From: Lacinutrix himadriensis | GTDB lineage: Bacteria > Bacteroidota > Bacteroidia > Flavobacteriales > Flavobacteriaceae | Assembly: GCF_001418105.1 (NCBI RefSeq) | Contig: NZ_LIQI01000032.1 | Span: 62,001-126,000 of the forward strand | Length of the DNA stretch: 64,000 nt | Direction: 5' to 3' | Shown here: positions 8,343-19,300 of the stretch, piece by piece | Layout: every line of letters starts with the position of its first letter | How positions within the stretch are numbered: position 1 is the stretch's first letter | Position numbers and translations under genes: made by a program | Notes under the pieces: generated by a model | Told to the model about the DNA's origin: nothing | Database searches by the model: none | What the model saw: only the letters and a program-made list of their open reading frames with translations

Positions 8343-11300
8343 ATGAAAAAAATATTATACCTCCTTTTTTTAACCTATTCCCTAACCTATTCTCAAGACC
8401 AAGCATCTAACTGGTATTTTGGTGATAATGCAGGTATTAGTTTTGATAATAATACAGGAGCGGTAACCGCTTTAACAGATGGTTTATTAAGAACAGACGA
8501 AGGTTGTACAAGTATTTCGGATAATGACGGAAACCTTTTGTTTTATACAGATGGTATTACGGTGTATAATAGAAACCATCAAGTGATGCTAAATGGGAAT
8601 AACTTATATGGAAATCCTTCTAGTACACAATCTGCTATTATAATTCCTAAACCAGAAGATCCTAATATCTATTATATTTTCACACAAGGAACAACCTACC
8701 AAAGTCAGCCAGACAGGGGTTTTAATTATTCGGAAGTAGACATGACTTTAGGTGGAGGTTTAGGAGGTTTGACTACTTTAAAAAACCAACGTTTGCTATA
8801 TAAAGCTTCCGAAAAACTGAGTGCTGTTCTTAAAGATTGTACCACTGGTAATATTTGGGTAGTTGCATATTCCGATAATGATGCGCTTACAAATTCTGGT
8901 GCTTCAGACACCAATAACAATACATTTTATGCTTTTGAAGTTAGCCCAACTGGAGTAAACACCGCTCCTACTATTAGTACTACAGGAGGAATTATAACTG
9001 AAAGAAGAGGTTATTTAAAACTATCCCCAGATGGAACAAAATTAGTTTCGGCAAATATTCGTAGAGGCCTATTTATTTTTGATTTTGATGTAACGGATGG
9101 CTCTGTATCTAACCCATTACGATTAAACATAAACTCATCGGGGCTTAATGGTGCTACTTACGCTTATGGTGCGGAATTTTCTTCCAATAGTGAAATTCTT
9201 TATATTAGTACCTATAATGACTATTCTAGTTCAAGTTCTAGTGATAACAATAACCCGAACAATCATCAAAGTGCCTTACTTCAATTTGATTTAACAGCAG
9301 CAAACATAGCTGGTAGTCAAATCACCCTTGAAAGCAAACGAGGATTTAGAAGCGCCTTACAGTTAGGTCCCGACAATAAAATATACAAAACAGAAAGTAG
9401 GACGTATGACACAGGTTTACCAAATTTAAGTACCATAGAAGCTCCTAATACTTTAGGTGTTAATTGTAATTACACACCTAATTCAATAAGTTTAAATGGT
9501 AGATTGGCTAGACAAGGTTTACCGCCTTTTATTTCTTCCTTCTTTTCTGAAAAAATTGATATTATAGATAATACTTCCACGACACAAAACATACAATTAC
9601 CATTGTGTATCGGAGAAAACTATACTTTGGCTGCCGAAGTTATTCCTGGAGCGACTTACTCTTGGACAAATAATGGTGTACCCATTGCAACTCCAACAAT
9701 TCCAAATGAATTAATCGTTTATACAGATGGTAATTATGAAGTATTAATAGAAATACCTGGAAACGATTGTGAGTCTAAAGAAGGACAAGCGATTGTAAGT
9801 TATTATACACCTCCTGTTGCTAACCAACCTTTAGATATTGCCGTTTGCGATGACAATAATAATGACCTTTGGGCTTTTGATTTTACTTCTCAAGACGCCG
9901 ATGTTTTAGGAACGCAGCCTTCCAGCGATTTTAGCGTTCATTATTTTGCAAGTCAAGAAGACGCAGATGATTTTGACAATGAAATCATAGGTTCCTATGA
10001 TAATCAAAATAATCCGCAAACTATTTTTGCGAGAATACAAAACAAAGGTTATTCTGGTTGCTACGATACCACTTCGTTTACTACTAGAATATTTAATACA
10101 CCAACGGCTAACTTTGTAGATAACTTTACATCTTGTGATGACAATGTGGATGGTGATGATACTAACGGACAAATAGAAGTTGTGCTTACCGATTTTGATT
10201 CGGAAGTCTTAGGTACTCAAAACATAGCAGACTATGCTGTAACATATCATGATTCGCAGGCAAATGCAGATAGTGGAAATACTCCATTAGCCAACACGTA
10301 TTATACACAAACGCCGTCTCTAGAAAGAATTTTTGTTCGAATTGAAAATAGATTAAATACAGAGTGTTATGACACTACCTTTTTTGATGTCATTGTAAAT
10401 CCGTTACCAAATCGTTTTGATAGTAGCTTAATTCAATGTGATGAAGATGGTATTGCAGACGGATTTACAACATTTAACCTTACGGAAGCTGAAGATGCTT
10501 TAACTGGAGGCGCTACAAATGTTTCCGTTACTTACTATCGTTTATTAGCAGATGCTGAAAGTGAGCAAAACGAATTAGATGAAACTAACTATCCTAATAC
10601 TGTTAATCCGCAAGAAGTTTTTGCTCTAATAAAAGATAACACCACAACATGTACTGCCATTGCAAAACTTACATTAGAGGTAAGTACAACACAAATACTA
10701 GATTATAATGCGCAACCTGCTTGTGACGAATTAGGTTCTGAAGATGGAATAAACGCCTTTGATCTAGATGTATTTACAACAGACATGCAAACTATAAATA
10801 GTATCACATTTCCTATAAACTACTATGAAACTTATAACGATGCGCTTTTAGAGCAGGATGCATTAACTACTCCATATCCCAATACAAATCCGTATACACA
10901 TACCATATATGCAAGAGCAGAAAATGGTAATTCATGTTATGGTATTAGCGAAGTGAATCTAACTATTAATAAGCTTCCGCAACTTATAGAAGATGAAACT
11001 ACTTTTTATTGTTTAAACGCATATCCGGAAACAACTCCAATAGAAAGTGGCGTGATTGGTGACCCAAACGATTATACGTATTCTTGGTCTACAGGAGAAA
11101 CTACAAATCAGATTCAGATTAATCAAGTAGGAATCTATACAGTAACCGTTACCAATGCAGATAATTGCGAAAAAAGTAGGACTATTACTGTAGAACCATC
11201 TAGTATTGCAAATATTGATTCTGTTGACATTATAGATGCTAGCACAAATAATACCATAACCGTTAATGCTTCTGGAGATGGAGAATATGAATATGCCCTT

Positions 11301-11699
11301 TTTAATGATGCTGGTTTACATACGTATTATCAATCTAGCCCTATATTTACCAATGTAACTCCTGGAGGAATTTATACGGTTTCCGTTAGAGATATTAAAA
11401 ATGGTTGTGGTGTTGAAAAAGAAATAATTTCGGTTATAGATTTTCCTAAATTCTTTACACCAAATAATGATGGTGTTAATGATTACTGGCAAGTTTATGG
11501 TGTTTCTAGTATTTTTCAGCCAAATTCAAAAATTAAAATATTTGATCGTTATGGTAAACTATTAAAGCAAATTAGTCCAATTGGACAAGGTTGGGATGGC
11601 ACATTTAATGGTGATGTTTTACCAAATGACGATTATTGGTTTTCGGTATTACTTCAAGATGGAAGAGAATATTTTAATCACTTTACCTTAAAACGATAA
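8343..11699 (+). CDS. T9SS type B surface protein with propeller-like head and four CDD modules
   Basis: An 1118-residue secreted protein. A signal peptide (KKILYLLFLTYSLTYS, cleaved before QDQ) is followed by a head of about 400 residues with WYFGDNAGIS, DEGCTSISDNDGNLLFYTDG and repeated beta strands (FIFDFDVTDG, LYISTYND) that suggest a beta-propeller. Next come an Ig-like stretch and four modules of about 90 residues starting ..CDD.. and ending ..CY..F.., between 9820 and 10980. A stalk (CLNAYPETTPIESG, GIYTVTVTNADNCEKSRTI) leads to a C-terminal sorting domain with FFTPNNDGVNDYW, IKIFDRYGKLLKQ, GWDGTFNG, DDYWF and a final HFTLKR. This is the gliding-motility-associated type B signal. The protein is exported by Sec, then by T9SS, to the cell surface. 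It is a close paralogue of the 12009 gene. An adhesin or gliding-surface role is inferred. Confidence 0.85.
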   Translation: MKKILYLLFLTYSLTYSQDQASNWYFGDNAGISFDNNTGAVTALTDGLLRTDEGCTSISDNDGNLLFYTDGITVYNRNHQVMLNGNNLYGNPSSTQSAIIIPKPEDPNIYYIFTQGTTYQSQPDRGFNYSEVDMTLGGGLGGLTTLKNQRLLYKASEKLSAVLKDCTTGNIWVVAYSDNDALTNSGASDTNNNTFYAFEVSPTGVNTAPTISTTGGIITERRGYLKLSPDGTKLVSANIRRGLFIFDFDVTDGSVSNPLRLNINSSGLNGATYAYGAEFSSNSEILYISTYNDYSSSSSSDNNNPNNHQSALLQFDLTAANIAGSQITLESKRGFRSALQLGPDNKIYKTESRTYDTGLPNLSTIEAPNTLGVNCNYTPNSISLNGRLARQGLPPFISSFFSEKIDIIDNTSTTQNIQLPLCIGENYTLAAEVIPGATYSWTNNGVPIATPTIPNELIVYTDGNYEVLIEIPGNDCESKEGQAIVSYYTPPVANQPLDIAVCDDNNNDLWAFDFTSQDADVLGTQPSSDFSVHYFASQEDADDFDNEIIGSYDNQNNPQTIFARIQNKGYSGCYDTTSFTTRIFNTPTANFVDNFTSCDDNVDGDDTNGQIEVVLTDFDSEVLGTQNIADYAVTYHDSQANADSGNTPLANTYYTQTPSLERIFVRIENRLNTECYDTTFFDVIVNPLPNRFDSSLIQCDEDGIADGFTTFNLTEAEDALTGGATNVSVTYYRLLADAESEQNELDETNYPNTVNPQEVFALIKDNTTTCTAIAKLTLEVSTTQILDYNAQPACDELGSEDGINAFDLDVFTTDMQTINSITFPINYYETYNDALLEQDALTTPYPNTNPYTHTIYARAENGNSCYGISEVNLTINKLPQLIEDETTFYCLNAYPETTPIESGVIGDPNDYTYSWSTGETTNQIQINQVGIYTVTVTNADNCEKSRTITVEPSSIANIDSVDIIDASTNNTITVNASGDGEYEYALFNDAGLHTYYQSSPIFTNVTPGGIYTVSVRDIKNGCGVEKEIISVIDFPKFFTPNNDGVNDYWQVYGVSSIFQPNSKIKIFDRYGKLLKQISPIGQGWDGTFNGDVLPNDDYWFSVLLQDGREYFNHFTLKR

Positions 11700-12008
11700 T
11701 GCTTCTAAAAGCATACACAACAACTGTTTATAATTAAAGAAGTCTTTAAAAACAAACTAACTTTTACTATAAGTGTTTACAAAATCCATGTTGTAAACAC
11801 TTATTTTTTTATTTAAAACCCAATATTTGTAGCGAAAATGCATCCTTTTTCTAATAATCTGTAAATTCCATTCTAGTACCAAACCTTTTTGATAGAAAAA
11901 TACTACCTTTAACCTAGTAACCTTTTTTGCACAGAAAGTTTATCAACTTATTATTACTATATAAAAGAGACGAGTAAAGTTTATATTTTTTCTAATACTC
12001 TAGCTATA
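11700..12008. other. Intergenic region, no gene
   Basis: This 309-nt gap holds a strong terminator at 11769-11811 and is otherwise AT-rich with no open frame of note. A TATATTTT-like sequence about 30 nt before 12009 could be the -7 element of the next gene but does not match the consensus well. Confidence 0.6.
11769..11811 (+). terminator. Rho-independent terminator after the first T9SS protein
   Basis: A perfect 14-bp stem, ATAAGTGTTTACAA (11769-11782) with TTGTAAACACTTAT (11791-11804), an 8-nt loop and a T run to 11811. It separates the 8343 and 12009 genes into different transcripts. Confidence 0.9.
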
Positions 12009-14387
12009 ATGACCAAGGATTTAAAACATATTATTTTATTAAGCTTACTATTGATAAGCTTAAAAAGTTATACGCAAAATGAAGCCGCAAACTGGTTTTT
12101 TGGAGAGCAAGCAGGAATAAATTTCAACAATAGTTCTCCTATTAGTATTCTTGGTGGTGAATTAGAAACAGATGAAGGATGCTCAACTATTTCTGATAAA
12201 TTTGGTAATCTTTTATTCTATTCGGATGGAATAACCGTTTGGAACAAAAACCATCTTGTCATGCCTAATGGAAATGGTCTTTTAGGTGATTTTTCTAGTA
12301 CACAGTCTGCACTGATTGTTCCAAAACCAAATTCAAATAATATCTTTTACCTTTTTACTGTAGATGACAAAGCTGGTGTTAATGGTTTGCGTTATTCGGA
12401 AGTAGATATAAATTTAGATAATGGTTTAGGAGATATAACATCGAATAAAAATGTTCTTTTAATTGCACCAACTGCAGAAAAAATAACTGCTGTGGAGCAT
12501 GCTAATGGTGTAGACATTTGGGTAATAAGTCATAAATGGAATAGTAATGAATTTATTGCGTATCTAATTTCTAATTCCGGAATTAACACTACTCCTATTA
12601 TTAGTGCTGTTGGCTCAATGCATAGTGCCGTAAATAATAGTATTGGTTATTTAAAAGCATCTCCGAATGGACAAAAAATAGCCTGTGTAAAATCTTATGA
12701 GAATAACGAAACACAGATTTTTGACTTTGATGCTTCTACAGGTATTTTAACAAATCCGATTACAATTTCAAATTATACTTCCGATAATTTTGGCCCTTAT
12801 GGCTGTGAGTTTTCTCCTGACAGTAATTTACTATACATCTCCGAAATTGACAGAGACAGCAACAGTTCTAAAATCCATCAATATAACTTAAACCCTTTTA
12901 CAGAAACTGCTATTGTTAATTCTGACATAATAATTGTTCAAGAAAACATTAATTTAGGAGCTTTACAGCAAGCTTTAGATGGAAGAATTTATGTTGCAAA
13001 ACATGGCTCTCAATACCTTGGCGTAATTACAGATCCTAATGAAATTGGCTTAGCCGCAAATTACATCTCAGATGGTATATACCTTAATGGAAATGTTAGT
13101 CAGTTTGGCCTACCTCCTTTTATACAATCCTACTTTTTTGCAACCAATGTATTCACAAATACATGCTATGGAGATACCACCTCTTTTGAAATAGACGCCT
13201 CTTCTATAATAAATAATATTACTTGGGATTTTGGAGATCCCGTATCTGGAACAGACAATACCTCCACTTTAACCAATCCTACTCATGTATACTCCAACCC
13301 TGGAGATTACACAGTAACTATTTCTATAGATACAGCTGGTGAAATACAAACCATATATAGAAATTTAAATATTTCACAAGCACCGCCAATATTAAATTTA
13401 AACCCATTACTAAGTTGCGTGTTACCTCTAGAACAAGCAACGTACGACTTATTATCTGCGATACCAATTGGCGCTACAAATAACAATATTTCCTTTTTTG
13501 AAAACCTTACGGATGCTGAAGATAGTACAAACGCAATTTTCAATATTACCAATTACGAAAACACTTCCAACCTGAATACCATTTATGTAAGATTAGAAAA
13601 TAACATTTTTGGTGATTGTTATAGCATCAGTCAGCTAGAATTAATTTCTAATACCATACCCGATATTGAAGAAACGGAAACGGTATTTTTTTGTGAAAAT
13701 TCAGAAGATGATTTTATCACTTTAACGGTAGGAAATCTTCCTGGTATATTAAGTGATTATTCCTTTTTATGGTTAGAAACCTTACAAACCACACCGGAAA
13801 TTCAAGTCACACAATCCGGCATTTATACGGTTCGAATTACAAACCTATCTTCTATTTCTCCCGAAAATCCTGAAGGTTGTTATTCCGATAGAACGATAAC
13901 TACAAACACCTCAAGTATTGCTACTATTCCTCCTATTGAAATATTCAATAACAACTCTATAAACATTACAGCTATTGGACTTGGAGATTATGAATATGCA
14001 CTAGACGATATCACAGGACCATATCAAGATAGCAATACATTTCTAGCTATTGATGGAGGTTTACATACCGTTTATGTTAGAGATAAAAACAGTTGTGGTA
14101 TCGAAAAACAGTCTGTTGCATTAATTGGTTTCCCACCATACTTTACTCCTAATAATGATGGCTTTCATGATACTTGGCAAATCTCTGGTGTTTCGGAAAC
14201 CATACAACCCAATACTACCATTAGAATATACAATCGTTATGGTAAACTTATTAAACAGATAAGCCCTACTAGTCCTGGTTGGGACGGCACCTTTAATGGA
14301 AAAAAATTGCCAAATGATGATTATTGGTTTGCTGTAAAATTACAAGATGGTAGAGAATATTTCAACCATTTTACTTTGAAACGATAA
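12009..14387 (+). CDS. T9SS type B surface protein with propeller-like head and PKD domain
   Basis: A 792-residue paralogue of the 8343 protein. It has a signal peptide (IILLSLLLISLKSYTQ), then ANWFFGEQAGINF and DEGCSTISDKFGNLLFYSDG, matching the head of its neighbour almost position for position to about residue 380. A PKD domain follows (ITWDFGDPVSG ... HVYSNPGDYTVTI, about residues 400-445), then one module of the CDD family that has lost its acidic CDD (it reads SCVLPLEQATYDLL), the shared stalk with GDYEYALDD, and the type B sorting domain (YFTPNNDGFHDTWQ, RIYNRYGKLIKQ, GWDGTFNG, HFTLKR). The start is the ATG at 12009. It is a predicted surface protein, probably an adhesin; its ligand is unknown. 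Confidence 0.85.
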   Translation: MTKDLKHIILLSLLLISLKSYTQNEAANWFFGEQAGINFNNSSPISILGGELETDEGCSTISDKFGNLLFYSDGITVWNKNHLVMPNGNGLLGDFSSTQSALIVPKPNSNNIFYLFTVDDKAGVNGLRYSEVDINLDNGLGDITSNKNVLLIAPTAEKITAVEHANGVDIWVISHKWNSNEFIAYLISNSGINTTPIISAVGSMHSAVNNSIGYLKASPNGQKIACVKSYENNETQIFDFDASTGILTNPITISNYTSDNFGPYGCEFSPDSNLLYISEIDRDSNSSKIHQYNLNPFTETAIVNSDIIIVQENINLGALQQALDGRIYVAKHGSQYLGVITDPNEIGLAANYISDGIYLNGNVSQFGLPPFIQSYFFATNVFTNTCYGDTTSFEIDASSIINNITWDFGDPVSGTDNTSTLTNPTHVYSNPGDYTVTISIDTAGEIQTIYRNLNISQAPPILNLNPLLSCVLPLEQATYDLLSAIPIGATNNNISFFENLTDAEDSTNAIFNITNYENTSNLNTIYVRLENNIFGDCYSISQLELISNTIPDIEETETVFFCENSEDDFITLTVGNLPGILSDYSFLWLETLQTTPEIQVTQSGIYTVRITNLSSISPENPEGCYSDRTITTNTSSIATIPPIEIFNNNSINITAIGLGDYEYALDDITGPYQDSNTFLAIDGGLHTVYVRDKNSCGIEKQSVALIGFPPYFTPNNDGFHDTWQISGVSETIQPNTTIRIYNRYGKLIKQISPTSPGWDGTFNGKKLPNDDYWFAVKLQDGREYFNHFTLKR

Positions 14388-14417
14388 AAGGAATCGCGTA
14401 CATTTACATGGAATAAT

Positions 14418-16235
14418 ATGAAAACGCGTCATACCTTTTTATTAATATTGCTACTTGTCAAAAGCCTTTTTCTGCTTCATGCACAAGAGATTACGTTGTT
14501 TCAGCAATTTAATGGACATTATGACTATTTAGCTATTGGTAACACCTTAAATCCTGAAGAAAATAACCAAAATACTTTTTGTCAGATCCTTCCTGCTTCA
14601 CAAGCAGATTTACAAATGCCAGCAAACACAACAATTAAGGCAGCTTTCTTGTTTTGGGCTGGATCTGGAGAAGGAGATTTGGAAGTATCCTTAAACAACA
14701 TTCCTATTACCGCCGAAAATGTGTACAACGTTAATTTTGAAGACGATGATTATGGTACCTTACCCTATTTTTCTTGCGCTACTAATATTACAGATCTAAT
14801 AACAACTCAGGGAAATACGAGTTATGAACTAACGAATTTAGATATTTCAGATACACTATCAAGCAATCCAGGATACTGTGCTAATAGAACCAATTTTGCA
14901 GGCTGGAGTATCTATATTATATACCAAGATAATACACTTCCCTTAAATCAAATAAACTTGTTTTTAGGATTAGATATTATTAACCGAAACGTACAAGAAA
15001 AAACCATTATTATAGATAACCTAAACGTTTTAGACACTCAAGGTGCAAAAATTGGTTTTCTTGCCTGGGAAGGAGACAACGCCTTAAACCTTGGCGAAAC
15101 CTTATCTATTAATAATTCCATAATTTCTAATCCGCCATTAAATTTAGCGAGCAATGCTTTTAATGGCACCAATACCTTTACGAACTCTACTAGCTTTTAT
15201 AATGCCGATTTAGACGTGTATTCCATTCAAAATAATATTGCGACTGGAGATACCTCAGCAACCATAAAGTTGACAACACAAGCAGATTTAATTATTTTAA
15301 ATAATATCATTACCGTTTTAAACAGTCAACTACCAGATGCTACAATAGCTGTTAACCAATATTCCATTCCTTGCTATAGCAAAACGATAAACCTTGATTA
15401 CACCGTCTATAATATAAATAGTACCGCAACTTTACAAGAACAAACTCCTATTGCGTTTTATGCAAACAATCAACTAATTGCACAAAGCACCACGGAAAAT
15501 GAAATTGCTATAAATGCTTTTGAAAACGGAAATATCTCACTTACCATACCTAACAACATTCCTGATGCTTTTACCCTTACTATTGTTGTAGACGATATAG
15601 GAAATGGTGACGGCATGGTTATAGAGTTAAACGAAACCAATAATATAACCACAGAGAACATACAGCTTATTCCGCTTCCTGAAATTATAGAATTAAATAA
15701 CATGTTAAATTGTGATCTTGGTTTTAATACTGCATATTTTAATATTACCAACCAATTGGAATTAATCCAATATGAAGATATAAATACGATTCGTTTTTAT
15801 GAAGAATTTGAAGATCTAGTAAATAACGAAAACAATATTCTTAATCCTGAAAACTATTCAAGTACAGCAAGTCCTCAAACTATTTATATAAAAGATGATG
15901 CCGAAGAATGCTATACCATTTATCAATTTAATCTAATAACTGAGAACTGTCCTCCTATTATCCCGGAAGGATTTTCACCCAACAACGACAATGTAAATGA
16001 TTGGTTTAACATTCAAGGTTTGTATGATATTTTTGAACGACATGAACTTCAAATATATAATAGATATGGTACATTAATATTTGTTGGAGACAACTCTAAA
16101 CGATGGGAAGGCACAGCCAATCGCGGACTAAATAATCAAAATAAATTACTTCCTGTTGGCACTTATTTTTACGTACTAAACTTAAATGATAGCAACTATA
16201 AAATCATGACAGGATGGGTTTATTTGAATAGATAG
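14418..16235 (+). CDS. T9SS type B surface protein with WVYLNR-type tail
   Basis: A 605-residue secreted protein with a signal peptide (TFLLILLLVKSLFLLHA). The first 270 residues resemble a cell-surface head domain of the kind seen in DUF11/CARDB-containing proteins: AAFLFWAGSGEGDLEVSLNN, GWSIYIIYQD and GFLAWEGDN. The middle has a CARDB-like stretch (YSKTINLDYTVYN ... ITLTIVVDDIGNGDG-like, ending LNETNNITTENIQL). One CDD-family module follows, starting at LNCDLGFNTAYFNI. The sorting domain (EGFSPNNDNVNDWFNIQGLY, LQIYNRYGTLIFVGDN, LPVGTYFYVLNL) ends in WVYLNR, a variant shared only with the 23673 protein in this block. It starts 30 nt after the 12009 gene with no terminator between, so the two are probably co-transcribed. 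Confidence 0.82.
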   Translation: MKTRHTFLLILLLVKSLFLLHAQEITLFQQFNGHYDYLAIGNTLNPEENNQNTFCQILPASQADLQMPANTTIKAAFLFWAGSGEGDLEVSLNNIPITAENVYNVNFEDDDYGTLPYFSCATNITDLITTQGNTSYELTNLDISDTLSSNPGYCANRTNFAGWSIYIIYQDNTLPLNQINLFLGLDIINRNVQEKTIIIDNLNVLDTQGAKIGFLAWEGDNALNLGETLSINNSIISNPPLNLASNAFNGTNTFTNSTSFYNADLDVYSIQNNIATGDTSATIKLTTQADLIILNNIITVLNSQLPDATIAVNQYSIPCYSKTINLDYTVYNINSTATLQEQTPIAFYANNQLIAQSTTENEIAINAFENGNISLTIPNNIPDAFTLTIVVDDIGNGDGMVIELNETNNITTENIQLIPLPEIIELNNMLNCDLGFNTAYFNITNQLELIQYEDINTIRFYEEFEDLVNNENNILNPENYSSTASPQTIYIKDDAEECYTIYQFNLITENCPPIIPEGFSPNNDNVNDWFNIQGLYDIFERHELQIYNRYGTLIFVGDNSKRWEGTANRGLNNQNKLLPVGTYFYVLNLNDSNYKIMTGWVYLNR

Positions 16236-16267
16236 CCAATTCACCGGTAGGTATTTCGTCGATTTTA

Positions 16268-16299
16268 TTTGCATTTAATCTAATTTTAGTATACTTTTG
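16268..16299 (+). promoter_or_regulatory. Bacteroidota promoter for the largest adhesin
   Basis: TTTG at 16268-16271 and TACTTTTG at 16292-16299 match the -33 and -7 (TAnnTTTG) elements with a 20-nt spacer. The start codon TTG at 16325 is 25 nt downstream of the -7 box. Confidence 0.6.
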
Positions 16300-16324
16300 A
16301 GCTCTAGAATTAAAGTCCAATAAA

Positions 16325-19300
16325 TTGAAAAAGAGCCAAATAAACACAAACCCTCAACTAAAGCTAGTACTTACGTGTATTTTAATAGGCATCAGTTTTA
16401 TGCAGGATTCATTCTCGCAACAAATTTCCATTGATAATTCACAAACTCCACAACAACTTATTGAAAATAGTTTAATTCAAGGTTGTGTTGAAGTTTCCAA
16501 TATCGTTTCTAACGTAAACGGAAGTGTAAATGGATTAACTAGTTATGGTTATTTTGAAAAAGGCACTTCCAATTTCCCTTTTGAAAATGGAATTCTATTA
16601 TCTACAGGAAACGCTACTTCTGCTGGTAATTCCACAAATGCAAATAACATGCATGATGGAGAAAGCACTTGGGCTACCGATCCCGATATAGAAACTGCTC
16701 TTGGTATTTCTAATACCTTAAATGCAACATCTATCGAATTCAATTTTATTTCGGTTACCAATCAAATTCAGTTTAATTATATTTTAGCTTCCGAAGAATA
16801 TTATGCAACCTATCCTTGTGAATATTCTGATGGTTTTGCTTTCCTTTTAAGAGAAGTTGGTACAACCAATTATACTAATATTGCAGTGCTACCAGGAACG
16901 AATACTCCTGTGAATACAAGTACCATACACGATGAAATTGTTGGTCATTGTCTCGCAGAAAACGAAATGTACTTTGATGGGTATAATATTGGAGACACGA
17001 ACTTTAACGGACGAACAACCGTACTATCTGCAACTGCAAGTATTATTCCTAATGTACAATACCAAATTAAATTAGTTATTGCAGATCAAGATGACCAGAA
17101 TTATGATTCTGCTGTTTTTATTGAAGGAAATAGTTTTAATGCAACCGTAGATTTAGGAGCAGATATTACAACTTGTGCCGATTCGGTTACTATAAATGCC
17201 GACACGGATAACTCTTTAGCAACCTACGAATGGTTTTTAAATAGTACTTTAATTCCTAACGAAACACCTCCACATATAAAAAATGTAACACAATCTGGTT
17301 TATACCAAGTGGTCGTTACCATGCCTATTGGAGACAGCGTTTGCGAGATAACAGATGAAATTCTTGTTACATTAAGCTCAGAGCAATCTGCTGGAAATAT
17401 TGCAGATTATGAAATTTGTGATGACATTAGTAATGATGAAGAAGAAACCTTTGATCTTTCTACAATGCATGGACAAGTCTTGGCTTCGGTACCACCATCA
17501 AATTACAATATTAGTTATTATACATTGAGTACAGATGCACACAGTGGAAACAATCCGATAACTACTCCTATAGTAAACGCTAGTAATCCGCAAATAATTC
17601 ATGTAAGAATTGAAGATACAGATAATGGTTGTTTAGCATTTACTACATTTAATCTAGTAGTAAATCCTTTACCTATAATTGCAGACCCAACACAATTAGA
17701 TGTTTGTGATGATGCAACTTCAGATGGTTTTACATCCATAGATTTATCGGTTAAAAATGATGATATTACAGGAGGAAACACGGGATACATTGTAAACTAC
17801 CATTACTCGCAAATAGATGCAGACAATGCAGTAAATGCGATTCCTTTACCGTATACAAATATTAGCACGACAGAACAACTTTTTGTCAGTGTTGTAGATG
17901 CTTCTACCGGTTGCGTGAGTACAACAACCCTAGTAATTAATGTTTTAGAAAACCCAGATATTAACACAGACACACAGCAAATTAACGCATGTGAGCCAGA
18001 TGATGATGGTTTAGCTTCTTTTGATTTATCTACCATAATTCCAGATGTACTAGAAGGCTTAACAGATGTTACCGTTACATTTCATGTAACGTATGCTGAT
18101 GCACAAACTGGAGATAACCCAATTACAGATTATCAAAATTTTAATAATACAATTCCAAATACGCAAATCGTATTTATTAGAGTAGTAAGTAACGCTACCG
18201 GTTGCGCTTCTATATCTACAGTAGAGTTACATGCAAATTTATTACAATCTGGAACAAACATTAGAGATTTTAGTAAATGTGACGATGCTTCTAATGATGG
18301 TATTGTTGAATTTAATTTAAATTCTGTTGGCAATATAATTGCAAATAATGTAGAAGATGCTACTGTTACTTTTTATGAAACAGAAGACGACCAAACCAAT
18401 GATCAAAACGAAATTGACAAGTCGGTAATTTATACCATAACAGAGAATCCGCATACTTTATATGTTACCATTGAAACACCTGGATGTATTTACTTTTCAA
18501 ACATTAATCTAATTATTGATCCAGCAACCATTATTCAACCATTAGATACGGTAGATTATTGCGATACAGATGATGATGGTTATACCTCTATTTCTCTAGA
18601 AGATTTTAACGATTAGTAAGCGATGGTATTGCAAATGCTGCTGTAAAATATTTTTTAACAGAAGATAATGCTGATAATAATGAAAACGCATTACCTCCTT
18701 TTTACACCAATACAACAAATCCGCAAATAGTATTTACACGAGTTAGAAATACAGTCACTGGTTGTTATGATGTTGCCGAGTTAGAAATACAAGTGATTCC
18801 TGCTCCTACGGTTATGCAACCAATTGATATTGTTATTTGTGATGACGATTATGATGCTTCGTATATTGTAAATCTAGACGATAAAATTGATGAAATAGTA
18901 ACGAGTACTGCCAATTTAACGATCACTTTTCATACTTCTGAAAATAATGCAAATACAAATACTGGTGCTATTACTAACACCACTGCATACAACGCAAATA
19001 CGCAAACCATTTATACACGAGTTGAAAGCAATATTACCACTTGTTTTGCTCTTGTTGTTTTTGAAATAATAGTAAATACACAACCTGTTTTTACTACGAT
19101 TACTAATTTTAGACATTGTGAAACAGATGGTGATCAAACAGCAGATTTTATTTTTAATGAAAAAGATGCTGAAATCTTAAATGGACAACCTGGTAAACAG
19201 GTCTTATATTTCGAAACTGCACAAGATGCAATAGACAGAACAGCAACAAGCATTATAGATAAAAACGCGATATATCAAAACACAGACAACCCGCAAAGAA

